Notes: generated from the letters alone by a model not told the origin. A stretch of 64,000 nucleotides of DNA from Orobanche coerulescens (GCA_033398695.1 CM065803.1:45747501-45811500), one strand, 5' to 3'; numbered from the stretch's first letter, positions 32,811 through 44,590 are shown. Program-made: numbers and translations.

Positions 32811-34141
32811 TCCGAACAGACGACTAAACAGAATAACGCAACCAAACAAACGTCACAACATCAACATAGGACGATAATAGCAGCACGATAAAGCATCAAC
32901 TCCAAGTCATCACACAAGGGCATGAACTAACACTGTAATTTAAGAACTTTATTCAAAAATAATTCACACAGTCACATCAACAGAGGTGTTTGGATTTTAC
33001 CAAACCAAACACAGTCAAAACCACACACGTATCGTAGGGATCAAACACTCGCAGCAAAAATAAATATTTCCGGGGTATTATTCAAATGATAAAATTTTAA
33101 AATTTTCAAGTTTGAAAAATTTGGTGAAATGAAATTTTTGAAGACATTTTTAATACCTCGGTCGTTTAATCAAAACCATATATCTCAACATTTAGAAAAC
33201 ACTAAAACATTCTCCGACGAGCAAAACAACACTACAAACTTATCACAACCACTTAGCCCCAACACATGGACATAAGAAGTTCAAAATTCCGAAAACCAAA
33301 AATCGTTCTGCAAAATAAAGATTTCTCAAAATCCTTTAGTTCATAAACAAAACGACGGTAATATTTTACAATGTCCGAAGTACTTCAAAACACATTTTTC
33401 AAATACCGTCTGATGATGTCATTTGAAAATACACGGCCCATTTGTCAAAATTTACAAATTTTAAAAATCCATATAAACCGTGGTTTGACCGAACCACCAA
33501 AATATTTTCCAAAAATCGATTTCTACAAAAATTCTCAAACTGTAAAGTCCTTCAGAAAATATTCTTAAAGTTACCCATAGCATATAAATTACAACATTCC
33601 AAAACAGTTAATTTAAAACCACATACTCAAATGGCAACTGTGGTCGCCAATTCAATCAAATGCATCTCGTGGTATCAAATTTAAACACACAGCAAAATCA
33701 TTCATCGGAGTTTCTCACAAACTCTACCGTTGGTACCTTTCGAAACCCATCGAGGTTTACAACCTTCACAACATACCACCCCACCCGGTGGTTCAAAGAT
33801 AAAACAATAACGTGCCCAGTTCTATACACATACCATGTGCCACAAGTATTAAACACAACTATATTACACAATACTGTGTAAATAAAATTATACACCGCAA
33901 TTAACTCACTAAGATAAAATCGAGATACACAGGTATTACGCATAAAGGAGGAGACTTACATCCACAGGTCGCACGGAGGTGACAGTCGCCCACGATACTA
34001 ATCTCGTCCGACAACATAACCGACACGTTGTGACCACGCACAACTCAACTTGTCACCTGACGACTCGAACGACAAGACAACACATTACTCGACAAAACAC
34101 GACTTGAAACGACCCAACAGCCTAGGTTTTCGCAAACCTAA
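32811..34141 (-). other. T leader between primer site and gag, copy 2
   Basis: Non-coding, parallel to 26783-28112 with scattered small differences. Confidence 0.7.
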
Positions 34142-34153
34142 GCTCTGATACCA
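34142..34153 (-). other. Primer binding site, T copy 2
   Basis: The sense strand reads TGGTATCAGAGC, the exact initiator-Met-tRNA primer site, 4 bases from LTR-3. Confidence 0.92.
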
Positions 34154-34157
34154 TAAT

Positions 34158-37100
34158 TGTAACATCCCCAAAACCATATGGGAATATTACACGCCGTAGA
34201 CCCTTTCCACAAGGATCTACCAGGCTAAACATCCATAAACGACCAAATGCTTGCCCGACCAGGGTCAAACAATAAAATGATACAGACCGAAATGGTAACT
34301 TACACGTGAATACACAGACCGATGAGGTCACACAACCCAATCGATAAAACTGACTTAAATAACATTACCCACACAGGGGTCGAAATACAATACAGCGGAA
34401 AACTGAAATCAACTCTGACAACACAACCAAAATCAAAATAACTCTCGACTCATGATTAGTATCGCAGCTCGTCATCCTCTTGTGCCAATCCTGTGACTGC
34501 TCCCCTGAATCTGCATGTACCTGGACGCAAAACAGACATCCACCCCCCGATTACTCGGGGGTTAGTAAAACTCCACCGTTTTACTAGTGCAAGTATCAAA
34601 TCATACGAAATATAACAAGCAAGTAATAATCGTGAATCAAATATGACAATCAAGTATCAAAATATCCCCGGGAGGTTTTCACAAGGAAAGATAAGCTATG
34701 AAGCATTCGAAAATAAGATTATCACCTCGGAAATTTTAGAATTTCAAAACCTTTCGAAAATCTTAGGGTCTTAACCCAAATCTCAAAATTGTATTACAAC
34801 AATTTACAGTACGAAAATATTTCCATAAATCTCATGGGGCTCGGCCCAACATTCTTTTCTTAAAACTTTCTTTCAAAAAGTTTGATTTACAAAACATGGT
34901 TCGTGACACCGTGATCCCCTGTCACGTGTCTCCGTAGGTTCAACAACCCGCACGGACTTAACCAATCACAACAATCAATCATGCTCATGACTCCGTGATC
35001 GCTTGCCACGAGTCTCCGTAGGTTCAACAACCCACACGGATTGAGCAAACACAACAATCACAACAATCAATCATGCTCATGACTCCGTGATCGCTTGCCA
35101 CGAGTCTCCGTAGGTTCAACAACCCACACGGATTGAGCAAACACAACAATCAATCATGCTCATGACTCCGTGATCGCTTGCCACGAGTCTCCGTAGGTTC
35201 AACAACCCACACGGATTGAGCAAACACAACAATCACAACAATCAATCATGCTCATGACTCCGTGATCGCTTGCCACGAGTCTCCGTAGGTTCAACAACCC
35301 ACACGGATTGAGCAAACACAACAATCACAACAAACAGTCCCGACCCCGTGAACCTGTGTCACGTGTCACCGTAGGTTCCGTCGAACCCGCACGGTTGGAC
35401 GTACTGTGTCCTGATTCAATGGACCTGTGCCATGAATCATCGTAGGCCTTGTCAGACCCGCACGATTGGACCTCAGCACCACACACTAAGTTCCGATTCC
35501 ATGGACCTGTGCCATGAATCCTCGTAGGCCCCGTCGAACCCGCACGAGTGAACTTAGCGTTCCAGCACATCACAATCGCATTACATACAACAATGTGCAC
35601 AATTAATCAATCACCTTGATCACCACAAAATCATACATTGCACGCACATAACACAACCTCAACACTCGCAACAACTATCATCAATCAACGACATTTAACC
35701 AACATAACACACATTCGGTACACAATACATTGCACAACCACGTGTACAACCATCTCATATGTACATCGCAATCCTGCACAAATGGCACAACGCCTAACAC
35801 GTATACCAATATAACACTATTATCACAAAGCCTTCAAATTTCGGAAAACACAACCAACTCAAACGGAACATATTTACGAAGGCACGCAAAATCATCATAA
35901 ATCTCATACGTGATTACTAGTCGCAAGATACAAGTCGTATAGTAAGATACTTGCCTTAATAACCGCTACCAAACGCTCCGAAGAACACGGTTCGACCGGG
36001 AAGCTCGGACCCCAAAGAAGGCAACGAACGGAAGGGTTCCGACTCGAGTTCTTCACAAGAATTCGTTCCTAAGTCACAACGATATCAATTCAATCACAAT
36101 TCTACGAAAACATATGGAACTTCCCAAGTTCTACCCATTGAAGCATTTTATCGGACACTTTGAAGGCGTAGTCCAATTTAATCGATTATTCAGAGAAATA
36201 CTCAAATTCGTTCCACAAAACTTGAAGGGTATTGAATGATTACGAGTTTACAATCAAGTTCTAACAATAATATGAATCAAAACGAAGCAAATCGGCCAAA
36301 ACACCAAGAAATCTCAAGAACACCCAAAAACCAAAAGTTTAGGTGTTCTTACCTTCGATCCGGGTGGAAGATGATGTTAATCTATGATTCCAACTTCCAA
36401 AACATGTTGCTCTATATCATATCCATCCAAATCCATCCATTATTGACGAAGAAACGCGAAGAAACGAAGAAAAAGGGTGAAAATGGCCGGATGACTCGGT
36501 CCAGGCCCTTAAATAGCCGACCCTGGCCGGCCGCCACGTACGCACGTAATCGGCCAAGGCCTACGACGTCGCCAAGGCCGAACTCCACTGGACTGATTCT
36601 GGACATGTTACGACGTAATCGGAAGGTCATGCACGTAATCGGCATTACGGTATCGCTTAGGGCCATTACGGCCGTTACTCGCCGCTGGCCAGCCAGGCCT
36701 CGGTCGATCCGACGGTCCGAAAAATCCCGAAACTCCGACCTAAACGTAAACCGAAAACACGATTATGAAGTACTCGCAAAGACGAATCCGAATACTAAGG
36801 GAACACCCAATTCCGACCACCCGAGGGCTCGAAATTCGACAACGGAAGTAATTACCCCAAACTTTGGGAAATTACGAAAATGGCCCAAAACGTCCGAAAT
36901 ACCTGATACACGATCGAAACACCAAACCGAAGCTTACAACATGGATAATAACATTAAATGAACTTCCGAGAAACTCGAAACAACAGTTTCGGACGAGATT
37001 CGCGAGAATCGAACTCAAGTGCGGAAAAGTCGTTTAAGAACATGGAACTCAACAAAACGATACCGAAACGAACTCGGATGACAAAAAGTGCAGAATTAAA

Positions 37101-37197
37101 TATTCTCCGAATGACGAAACGGTCAAAAGCGAGTTTTCGAAACGGACCTCCGCCGAAAAATGAAAATTACCAGAAATCCGAAATTGCGGATATTACA
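34158..37197 (-). repeat. Element T LTR-3 (5' LTR)
   Basis: 3040 bp, by eye nearly identical to LTR-1, with stem-loop at 34196-34220. The palindrome region (36535-36700) has lost several TTACGTACGTAA copies that LTR-1 keeps. Ends GATATTACA, followed by the TSD AACGG. Confidence 0.93.
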
Positions 37198-37202
37198 AAC
37201 GG

Positions 37203-37527
37203 TAGGTCCGGCGTCGGTATTTCCAGCCTAATGACGGCATCACGGCGTCGAAAAATACATCGGCAGGGACGTAGGTATTGCCATCGGTATTCGTCGGCAA
37301 AACCATCCCAACTTCAGCCCACCCGTGGATTGCCCGACGACGACGACGTCGGGAAGCCGTCGGCAAATTAACAACGCCCAGAAATGGCGTCGGAAATTTT
37401 TTACCGTCGAGCAATTTTCCAACATCCTTCCCTCGTCGGTAATGGCGTCGGTATTCAGTTTACCGACGCCCCCTGCTTATTTTACCGACAGATTTTGGCG
37501 TCGGTAAATGCTGTTTTTTTTGTAGTC
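37203..37527 (+). repeat. CACTA right terminus and subterminal repeats
   Basis: Dense GGCGTCGGTA/TACCGACGCC motifs resume after the gypsy TSD and run to the TIR. The final bases TTTTTTTTGTAGTC show a G-to-C change in the last position of the expected TAGTG. Confidence 0.9.
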
Positions 37528-37530
37528 TGA

Positions 37531-39591
37531 ATTTTGATTCCATGGTGGATCGGTCTATACATGTTTGTTTCGCGGACTTCCATGAGACAGCTCCACCCCC
37601 AATGGTAAACACGTAACCACTTGTAGAAAATGAACTTTTCGTATCGGGTATCCAATTCGCATCACAGTACCCTTCAAGTACTGGGGGTATCTCGAATAGT
37701 GTAACCCAAGGTTTTGAGTATACTTTAAGTACCTCAAAACTCTAACAAGAGCTTTCCAATGCTCTTTGCTTGGATTGCTCATGCAACGACTCAATTTGTT
37801 CCCAGTGCAAGCTAAGTCGGGTCGAGTGCAATTTGTAAGATACATTAAACACCCAATAACTCGTGCATATTCTTCTTGTGCAACGGGATCCCCTCGATTT
37901 TTTCTCAAGTGAACATTTAACTCTATTGGGGTCTTAGCCGGAAAGCTATCAAAAGTATTAAACTTATTGAGAACTTTCTCGGCATAGTGAGATTGTGTCA
38001 AGATGATTCCAGCAGATTTTCTCCAAATTTTCATTCCAAGAATCACATCGGCTAGCCCCATGTCTTTCATGTCAAAATTTCTTTTTAACATGTTCTTAGT
38101 GTCGTTAATCACTTGTGTATTGATACCCATGGTTAATATGTCATCTATATAAAGACACACAATAACATAGCCATTATTAGTGTTCTTAATATAAACACAT
38201 TTATCACACTCATTTATTTTAGAACCATTTGATAACATTACATTATCAAATTTCAAGTGCCACTGTAGTGGAGCTTGTTTCAATCCATATAGAGACTTAA
38301 CCAGTTTGCAGAACTTTGTCTCTTGTCCAGGTACTACAAACCCTTCAGGTTGTTCCATATAGATCTCTTCATCCAGATCGCCGTTCAGAAAAGCAGTCTT
38401 AACATCTATTTGATGAATCTCAAGATCGTGCAAAGCAACTATCGCGAGAAGCACTCGAATAGATGTAATCCTCGTTACAGGTGAATAAGCATCGAAAAAA
38501 TTGTACCCTTCCTTCTGCTTGAAACCTTTGACTGCTAAATGAGCTTTATACTTATCAATTGACCCATCAGCCTTGTACTTTCGTTTAAGGATCCATTTGC
38601 ATCATAAGGGCTTACAACCTTCAGGTAAATCAACCAAAACCCAAGTTTGGTTTTGTAAAATTGAGTCAGTTTCACTCTGAACAGATTCTTTCCAGAGCAA
38701 CCCGTCTGATCTAGCATAAGATACTTTGATCGATGTCGATTCTTCATCCAACATGAATGCTATGTAGTGAGGTCAAAATGTCTTTGGTGTCCTAACCCTA
38801 CTACCACGTCTTAGTTCTACATCTTCCAGATTAGATCTCGAGCGCTTACGTAACTTTGGATCTACATCCACAGAATTTGAACTTGTTGCTTCATCTTCAA
38901 CTCTATTTCTAGAATTGTTCTCAACTTTATCATTGTCCTTACAAGAATATATGTTTTCAAAGAATATAGCATTCCTTGATTCAATTGTTATTCCCACAGT
39001 CATATCAGGTACTTCTGACTTGTGGATAACAAACCGATAAGCGATGTTGTTCAGTGCCTACCCAATAAAGATATAATCAACCGTTTTAGGACCAATTTTA
39101 ACTTGTTTAGGTAGAGGCACTTTAACCTTCGCCAAACACCCCCACACTTTGAGATATTTTTATGATGGTTTTCTACCTTTCCACAACTCATAAGGAGTAA
39201 CATCCTTACTTTTGTATGGAATCTTGTTCAGTATGTAGTTGGCTGTCAAGACAGCTTCCCCCCACATGTTCTGGGGCAACCCTGAACTAATCAATAAGTC
39301 ATTCATCATATCTTTAACTGTTCGATTCTTACGTTCAGAAATGTTATTAGATTGTGGTGCATATGGAGCTGTTTTTTAATGAATTACACCTCTCATTGCA
39401 TAATTCCTCAAATGGGGCTACATATTTGCCACCTCTATCGCTTCGAACCATCTTAATACGACAGCCTAATTGATTCTCGGCTTCATTCTTGAAGTTCTTA
39501 AAAGCTTCAATAGCCTCATCTTTACTTCTCAAAAGATAAAGATACCAGTATCTTGTGCAGTCATCGATGAAAGTGAGAAAGTACTTCTTAT
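37531..39591 (-). pseudogene. pol: Copia A integrase-RT-RNase H, decayed
   Basis: From the right: integrase core with FLTFIDDCTRYW and the MVRSDRGGKY motif (39347-39580), the linker RSRSNLEDVELRRGSR (about 38790-38850), then RT. RT is open from about 38454: VALHDLEIHQIDVKTAFLNG, EEIYMEQPEGFVVPG, SLYGLKQAPLQWH and the catalytic CLYIDDILTMG, then YLTNCTRPDLACTGNKLSRC of RNase H. The frame shifts near 37660 and has stops near 38762, 39055 and 39370. The 3' part continues at 11219. The Angela-like copia interrupts it at 39592, leaving the 5' genes out of the window. Confidence 0.88.
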
Positions 39592-39904
39592 TGTTGGAAT
39601 ATAAAACGCAGCGGAAGCGAGGTTGATCAATCGAATAGATTCAGTTTTATAAAATAACCAACATAAATAGCGTATCTATTTAGGCTCGTCAATTAATTAA
39701 TTAAACAGATTAATTAACAATTTAAATGTATGTATTTACGCAGTAGAATTGGTAATTCATACCTTTGAAGCAAAGTGGTAGAAAATTCCCTTTTGGATCG
39801 ATTGAGCTACTCCACGTACTCCTCCTAGAGCTTTTTGTGTTTCTACCTCAAGATCTTCTAAGGTATATCCCGCCTATGTCCGGGTGTCGTGTGGGCAACA
39901 ATCT
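39592..39904 (-). repeat. Terminal LTR part of Angela-like copia
   Basis: The plus strand begins TGTTGGAATATAAAACGCAG, so the sense LTR ends in a CGCTGCG-TTTTATATTCCAACA type sequence. The joint with RT at about 39905 is abrupt. Confidence 0.55.
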
Positions 39905-41120
39905 ACCGGACTACTTGAGAGTATTGATAAGGAAATCTATATGCGCCAACCTGAGGGCTTCGTTGCTGAAGGAGAGGAGCACTTAATGTGCAAGCTTAAA
40001 AGAGCTATTTATGGTCTCAATCAAGCATCAAGGTCTTGGAACATGCGCTTTGATGAGGTCATTCAATCATATGGTTTTGAAGAGTGTCCTAGTGAGGTTT
40101 GTGTATACAAAAATTATGATGGAAACGTGCTAGTGTTTCTTGCACTGTACGTAGATGATATACTTCTAATTGGAAACAATGTGAAGGTATTATCAGACGT
40201 AAGGGTATGGCTCTTTGAGCAGTTCGATATGAAGGATTTGGGAGAAGCCGGGCACATCCTTGGTATTAAGATCTTTCGAGATCGCAAGAAAAGGATGTTG
40301 TGCTTATATCAGGCATCCTATATCGATACGGTGCTAAAACGGTTTAGTATGGAGAATTCCAAGAAAGGTTTCTTACCTTACAGATATGGAATTCAGTTAT
40401 CTAAAGCTATGTGTCCTAGGACACAGAAGGAGATAGATGACATGAATCTGGTCCCTTATGCTTCGGCAGTGGGAAGCCTCATATATGATATGCTTTGCAC
40501 TAGGCCTGATATCTGTCATGCTGTAGGCATGGTGGCGAGATATCAGTCGAACCCAGGACCGGGACATTGGATTGCTGTCAAGCATATAATCAAGTACCTG
40601 AGAAGGACTAGGGAGCATATGCTTGTATATCAATCGGATACGCTTTCTTCTTTGGGGTACACTAACTCAGATTTCAGTGTGGATAAAGAAAAGTCGAAAT
40701 CAACTTCCGGATATGTTTTCACTTTGGGAGGTGGAGCCATCAATTGAAGCAGTGTGAAGCAGAAATGCATAGCGGACTCTACCATGGAAGCCGAGTATGT
40801 AGCAGCCTCATAGGCAGCTAAATAGGCGGTATGGATCAAGTACTTCCTAAAGGATTTGGGTGTGATTCCTAATTTGCCTAGGAGTACTACACTTTATTTG
40901 ATAATACCGGTGCTGTTGCAAATTCAAATGAACCACAAGCCCACAAAGAAAGCAAACATATCAAGCGCAAATATCATATCATTCGAGATTTTGTGAAGAG
41001 AGGGAAAATTATTGTCTCCAAGATAGCATCTGAAGACAGCCTAGCTGATCCTTTCACAAAAGGATTGCCCTTAAAGTCATTTGAAGGGCATGCGGAAGGA
41101 ATGGAGTTGAGATGTATGGC
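39905..41120 (+). pseudogene. pol: Angela-like copia RT and RNase H (inverted segment)
   Basis: Open from about 39917 to 40747: DKEIYMRQPEGFVAEGEEHL, AIYGLNQASRSWN, catalytic LYVDDILLIGN (about 40144-40176), DLGEAGHILGIKIFRDRKK, then RNase H with SAVGSLIYDMLCTRPDICHA and SGYVFTLGGGAIN. A TGA follows at 40745 where W is usual. Beyond it ADSTMEAEYVAAS, KYFLKDLGVIPN and a C-terminal LADPFTKGLP-like tract are readable with stops near 40812 and 40824 and a frameshift near 40890. The first part of RT is absent here and found at 42349 on the other strand. Confidence 0.88.
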
Positions 41121-41207
41121 AGCAATGCTTTGAGTATAAGTGGGAGATAGATAGATATAGTCTAGATAGTATACTTAAAAAGCATGCTTTGAGTATAAGT
41201 GGGAGAT

Positions 41208-42348
41208 TGTTAGGGTTGTATACATCAAAGCATACTTTATGCTTGTATTACCTAATTTCCCGATCTTTATCTATGAGAATATTTAATTCATTTGTCACAT
41301 GTTTTGCATATTTACTCACGCTATGGTTATGCAACTGCTGTCTAATTACTTTATATTGTAGATAATGTGGTGTGTCGTGTCACACAGAAGATCACATTAT
41401 CGGTTCCTTATATAGTAATAATTAGTTCACAACCTATATAACATTAGACCGTTATGTGAGGGGTTGTAATATATGTTTGAGATTGGTTGGACTTGATCAT
41501 TAGCATATATTAGCGTATTCGGTATACGCTGAACAGGATCGAAGTGAGATAGATTCTTCTGCACTGACTATAAGAAGAACGTACATCTCGGACAATTATT
41601 ATTTCTTAATTCTAGTGATTAATATTTAATTATATATATTTAATATTTATTGCTTTGATTTATCATGTGTGAGAGCCAAAATTATTGACTCAATATGCTC
41701 AATATTTTGGGCAATATTATTATTTATATAATAATTAATATTATAGCTAGAAATCGTGTCCCGACCAGTCGGGTTGATCATGTCCCTTGAGGCACTCGAA
41801 AGGATTATTATATTAAACCCTGCAGGTGGAATTAATTTTCCGATATAATAATAAAGCTCGAGTGGTATACTCATGTATAACATATTAATTAATTAAAAGT
41901 TGTCAGTAGCTTAAATTAATTAATGGACATGGAATATCTTAAATACGGAATATAATTAATTCAAAAGGGAGCCCAATTTCGTAATTTGGGATTTTGGTAG
42001 GAAATGCAATATCAACCTTTTAGTGGAATAAGTTGATATTAATAGAGTAATTATATTAGGAAGAGTCCTAATATTGGAAAGACAATCTCTATTGGGAGTC
42101 CTTACCTTATCCTCCTTAAGGTCCCTAGAGTTGCCCAAAACACCTATAAATAAGACTTCATGGGGGCCGATTTTTTCACTCTTCTTTGGTACAAAAATTT
42201 CGATCTTCTTCTCTAATTTGTGTTTAATTGTGGATCTTGACTTGTGTCTTGGATTCCACAATTTAGCTAACACAATATTGTTCTAAATACACAAATATTC
42301 AAGAAAAATAGAGCGAAAATTAGTAAGGTAGTTTCTGGAAGAAAAAGT
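41208..42348 (+). repeat. Angela-like LTR body (inverted segment)
   Basis: Starts TGTTAGGGTTG after the polypurine tract AAGTGGGAGAT (41197-41207), a typical Angela/Tork LTR start. It ends without a CA terminus where minus-strand RT sequence begins. A tract reading ATGCTTTGAGTATAAGTGGG is present twice (41126 and 41184), giving two polypurine tracts. Confidence 0.7.
42145..42152 (+). promoter_or_regulatory. LTR TATA box (Angela-like)
   Basis: CACCTATAAATAAGACTTC, 935 bp into the LTR, is the likely core promoter. Confidence 0.6.
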
Positions 42349-43891
42349 GGCTCGACCGACCCATATCAACGCAGTCTTGTCATCCATCTGCCAAATCTCC
42401 ATATCCAAATGCGCACCTATAGCTAAGAGAATCCGGATCGATTTAAGCATGGCTACTGGCGAAAAGGTCTCATCGTAGTCGATGCCCTCCTTCTGAGTGT
42501 AACCTTTCGCAACAAGCCTTGCTCTGAAGGTTTCAACCTTCCCTTTCGATCATCTCTTACGCTTGTAGACCCACTTACTTCCAATGGGTTTTACCCCATT
42601 GGGTGGCTCTACTAGCTCCCACACTTGATTAGAATCCATAGATCCCATTTCGGATTCCATTGCTATTTTCCAGGATTCAGCTTCCTTGTCTTGAACTGCC
42701 TGTTTGTACGTACATGGAACGAAGACGCTCCCACGCCAATGAAATGATCAGGTTGACGAAAAACCCTCCCACTACGATGAGGCATGTCCTTGGTTTGCGT
42801 CTCCACAATAGTGTCGATACGTGGTATACTGGGTGTTTGTACAATTGGTATTGTCGAAATCTCGCCCCTAAGTTCCTCTAGAATGACCTCACTCCTAGGC
42901 TTGTGGCTTATTACATAGTCCTCCTCTAAGAACCGGGCATTGGTGCTAACAATGACCTTCTGATCTTTAGGACTATAGAATAAGCCACCCTTCGTTCCCT
43001 TCAGATATCCTACAAACACTCGTACTTGTGTACGAGATGCCAACTTATCAGCTTCCTTATTCAGCACGTGTGCTGGTGAACCCCAAATCCGACATGTCCT
43101 AGATTGGGCTTACGCCCATTCCACAATTCTGTGGGTGTTTCTGGAACTGATTTCGAAGACACCAAGTTTAGAATGTACGCCGCTGTTTCCAAGGCGTATC
43201 CCCAAAACGAAATAGGCAAATCAGAATAACTCATCATTGACCTAACCATCTCTAATAAAGTATGATTCCTTCGTTCAGCAACACTATTTGTTGTGGTGTA
43301 CCAGGCGCAGGTGAGCTGGGAAGTAATCCCCTCATGTGCCAAGAAATCCAAAAAGTCTCCACTAAGATATTCGCCATTACGATCAGATCGTAGTAAGACA
43401 AATTCTTAGAGTTTATTTTCACACCAAAAAGTATTCTTTGGGCTTAGATTGACTTGATACTCTGTCCATGACGCTTCTCCGTTTCAGCCTTGAATTCTTT
43501 GAACTTATCAAAAGATTCAGACTTACGTCGCATCAAATAGATGAATCAATATCTCGAATAATCATCTATAAACGTGATGAAGTATTCGAAACCACCCTTA
43601 TCCTGGATGTTCATTGGACCACATACATCGGTGTGTACCAATTCCAACACATTTTGTGCACGATTTCCTTTGCTTTGGAAAGCCCTTTTAGTCATTTTCC
43701 CTTCCAGACAGGATTCGCAGATTGGAAATGACTCAACTTGGAGCGAATCCAATGGGCCATCGCTTACCAATCTTTGAATCCTTCTAAGGTTAATATGACC
43801 CACCACAAATATGTTTGATTTATTCTCGAAGGTTCTTTTCTTTTAATAGGATTAGTCAAAGAATTAAGCGATTTATAATTATGCAAGGGAG
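42349..43891 (-). pseudogene. pol: Angela-like copia GAG-pre-integrase, integrase, RT start
   Basis: Minus strand from the right: GHINLRRIQRL and CESCLEGKMTKRAF (zinc-binding GAG-pre-integrase), ELVHTDVCGPM and FITFIDDYSRY (integrase core, 43546-43806), [19 protein letters not shown] (43061-43351), the linker with ASRTQVRVFVGYLKGTKGG and PHRSGRVFRQPDHF (42663-43067), then RT start KWVYKR and FSPVAMLKSIRILLAIGA, ending at the KTA of the KTAFLNG motif. Frameshifts near 43360-43540 and 43060-43080 and a stop near 42555. A gypsy LTR interrupts it at 43892. Confidence 0.87.
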
Positions 43892-44215
43892 TGTAACACC
43901 CCAAATCTCGTAAGGGACATTACACGCCGTAGAATCTTCATAAGGTCTACCAGGCTAACACATGACACATAAACCACAAAATAAAATCCCATAGGACACA
44001 TTATTAATAGATAATTAGGGCCGTGGCCTCGACCAAAACATTTTAATCAACAACGTAAAGCATAAGTTAACACAATTTCATTGCCCACGCAGGGGACTTT
44101 AATCATATTTGTCAAACAACCCATATGACTCCAACACTCGAGTGAATAAAATAACAAAACATCTAATATAGACTCGAGCCTTATCATCATGCCGGGCCAT
44201 CCTTTGCATGCATAT
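43892..44215 (-). repeat. Fragment of gypsy LTR G
   Basis: Starts TGTAACACCCCAAATCTCG, the complement of a gypsy LTR 3' end, and shares TTACACGCCGTAGA and CTACCAGGCTAA with element T. Stem-loop at 43929-43950 (sense GTAGA/TCTAC plus CTT/AAG). Element D interrupts it at 44216; the remainder would lie right of the window. Confidence 0.7.
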
Positions 44216-44248
44216 TGTAACACCCCAAAAGGCGGCTGTTACAGTGCC

Positions 44249-44272
44249 GTGGATCCCCACACTGGGACCCAC
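44249..44272 (-). other. Conserved LTR stem-loop (D, left LTR)
   Basis: The sense arms GTGGGTCCC and GGGATCCAC pair over 9 positions with one G-U, loop AGTGTG, followed by GGCACTGTAACAGCC. Also at 61916-61939, where one pair is lost. Confidence 0.6.
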
Positions 44273-44590
44273 CAGGCGATATCAAAATACAGATTAAATA
44301 AGTATTATTTTGTGATACCGAATCACAATAATCAGTCATTACTCCGATTAGGAGTTTAATAGTATGGCCAACGACCTTATGATACACAAGATCTGAAAAT
44401 ACAATTACAAACCATATGGAGATGAAATATACTTCAAATACAACCGAACAACTATAAATAAAGCAGAATTAAAGTAACATTACACAGTTCGAAATAATAA
44501 CCGGACAAAAAGACATGGGGCCCGTGAACTAGTATCCCTCGAACCCTTCGTCGTCACCGTGCTCTTCCCGTGCCTTGCCTTTGCCTCGAC

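Larger units (their letters stand above)
22098..37197 (-). mobile_element. Gag-only gypsy array with three LTRs (element T)
   Basis: Structure: LTR-1 (22098-25129), internal (25130-28128), LTR-2 (28129-31147), internal (31148-34157), LTR-3 (34158-37197), in minus orientation. The outer TSD AACGG (22093-22097 and 37198-37202) flanks the whole array, so it behaves as one insertion. Each internal region is about 3.0 kb and holds only gag; no protease, RT or integrase is visible, so the family is non-autonomous. LTR-int-LTR-int-LTR is expected from unequal recombination between LTRs of two copies or from aberrant reverse transcription. Confidence 0.92.
11220..37527 (+). mobile_element. CACTA (En/Spm) DNA transposon with nested insertions
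   Basis: The left end is CACTATAAAAAATACAG; the right end, complemented, is GACTACAAAAAAAACAGC, so the last base of the CACTA signature is mutated. The flanks are TGA at 11217-11219 and 37528-37530, the 3-bp TSD typical of CACTA. Subterminal ACCGACGCC/GGCGTCGGTA repeats occur at both ends. Two plus-strand genes (13689-17761 and 18340-21718) match the usual TNPD/TNPA pair. Without the nested gypsy array the element is about 11.2 kb. It sits in the RNase H gene of copia A. Confidence 0.93.
10460..39591 (-). mobile_element. Ty1/copia element A, split by the CACTA transposon
   Basis: A minus-strand copia: integrase core to RNase H at 39591-37531, then the RNase H C-terminus at 11219-10822. The two parts join in frame once the CACTA (11220-37527) and one copy of the 3-bp TSD are removed. 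Sequence left of 10822 includes a tract reading GTGGGGGAA on the sense strand (about 10515-10523), possibly the polypurine tract; the left LTR is not resolved and the 10460 boundary is approximate. The 5' part is cut off at 39591 by another copia insertion. Confidence 0.8.
39592..43891 (-). mobile_element. Angela-like Ty1/copia with apparent internal inversion
   Basis: The pieces form one element if 39905-42348 is inverted: integrase to the start of RT on the minus strand (43891-42349), RT to RNase H, polypurine tract and most of an LTR on the plus strand (39905-42348), then the last 313 bases of a minus-oriented LTR (39592-39904). The LTR would run TGTTAGGG to TTCCAACA, about 1.45 kb. RT breaks at the same conserved place (after KTA, before DKEIYM) on both sides. 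The alternative is two head-to-head copies of one family. Confidence 0.65.

Noticed and set aside
36236..36961. 241-residue plus-strand frame in T LTR-3
   Set aside because: Low-complexity translation of U3 DNA antisense to the element; in LTR-1 and LTR-2 the same region is interrupted, so no conserved protein is implied.
43892..44215. Solo LTR
   Set aside because: The fragment lacks an LTR 5' end and stops exactly at element D, so it is an interrupted LTR.
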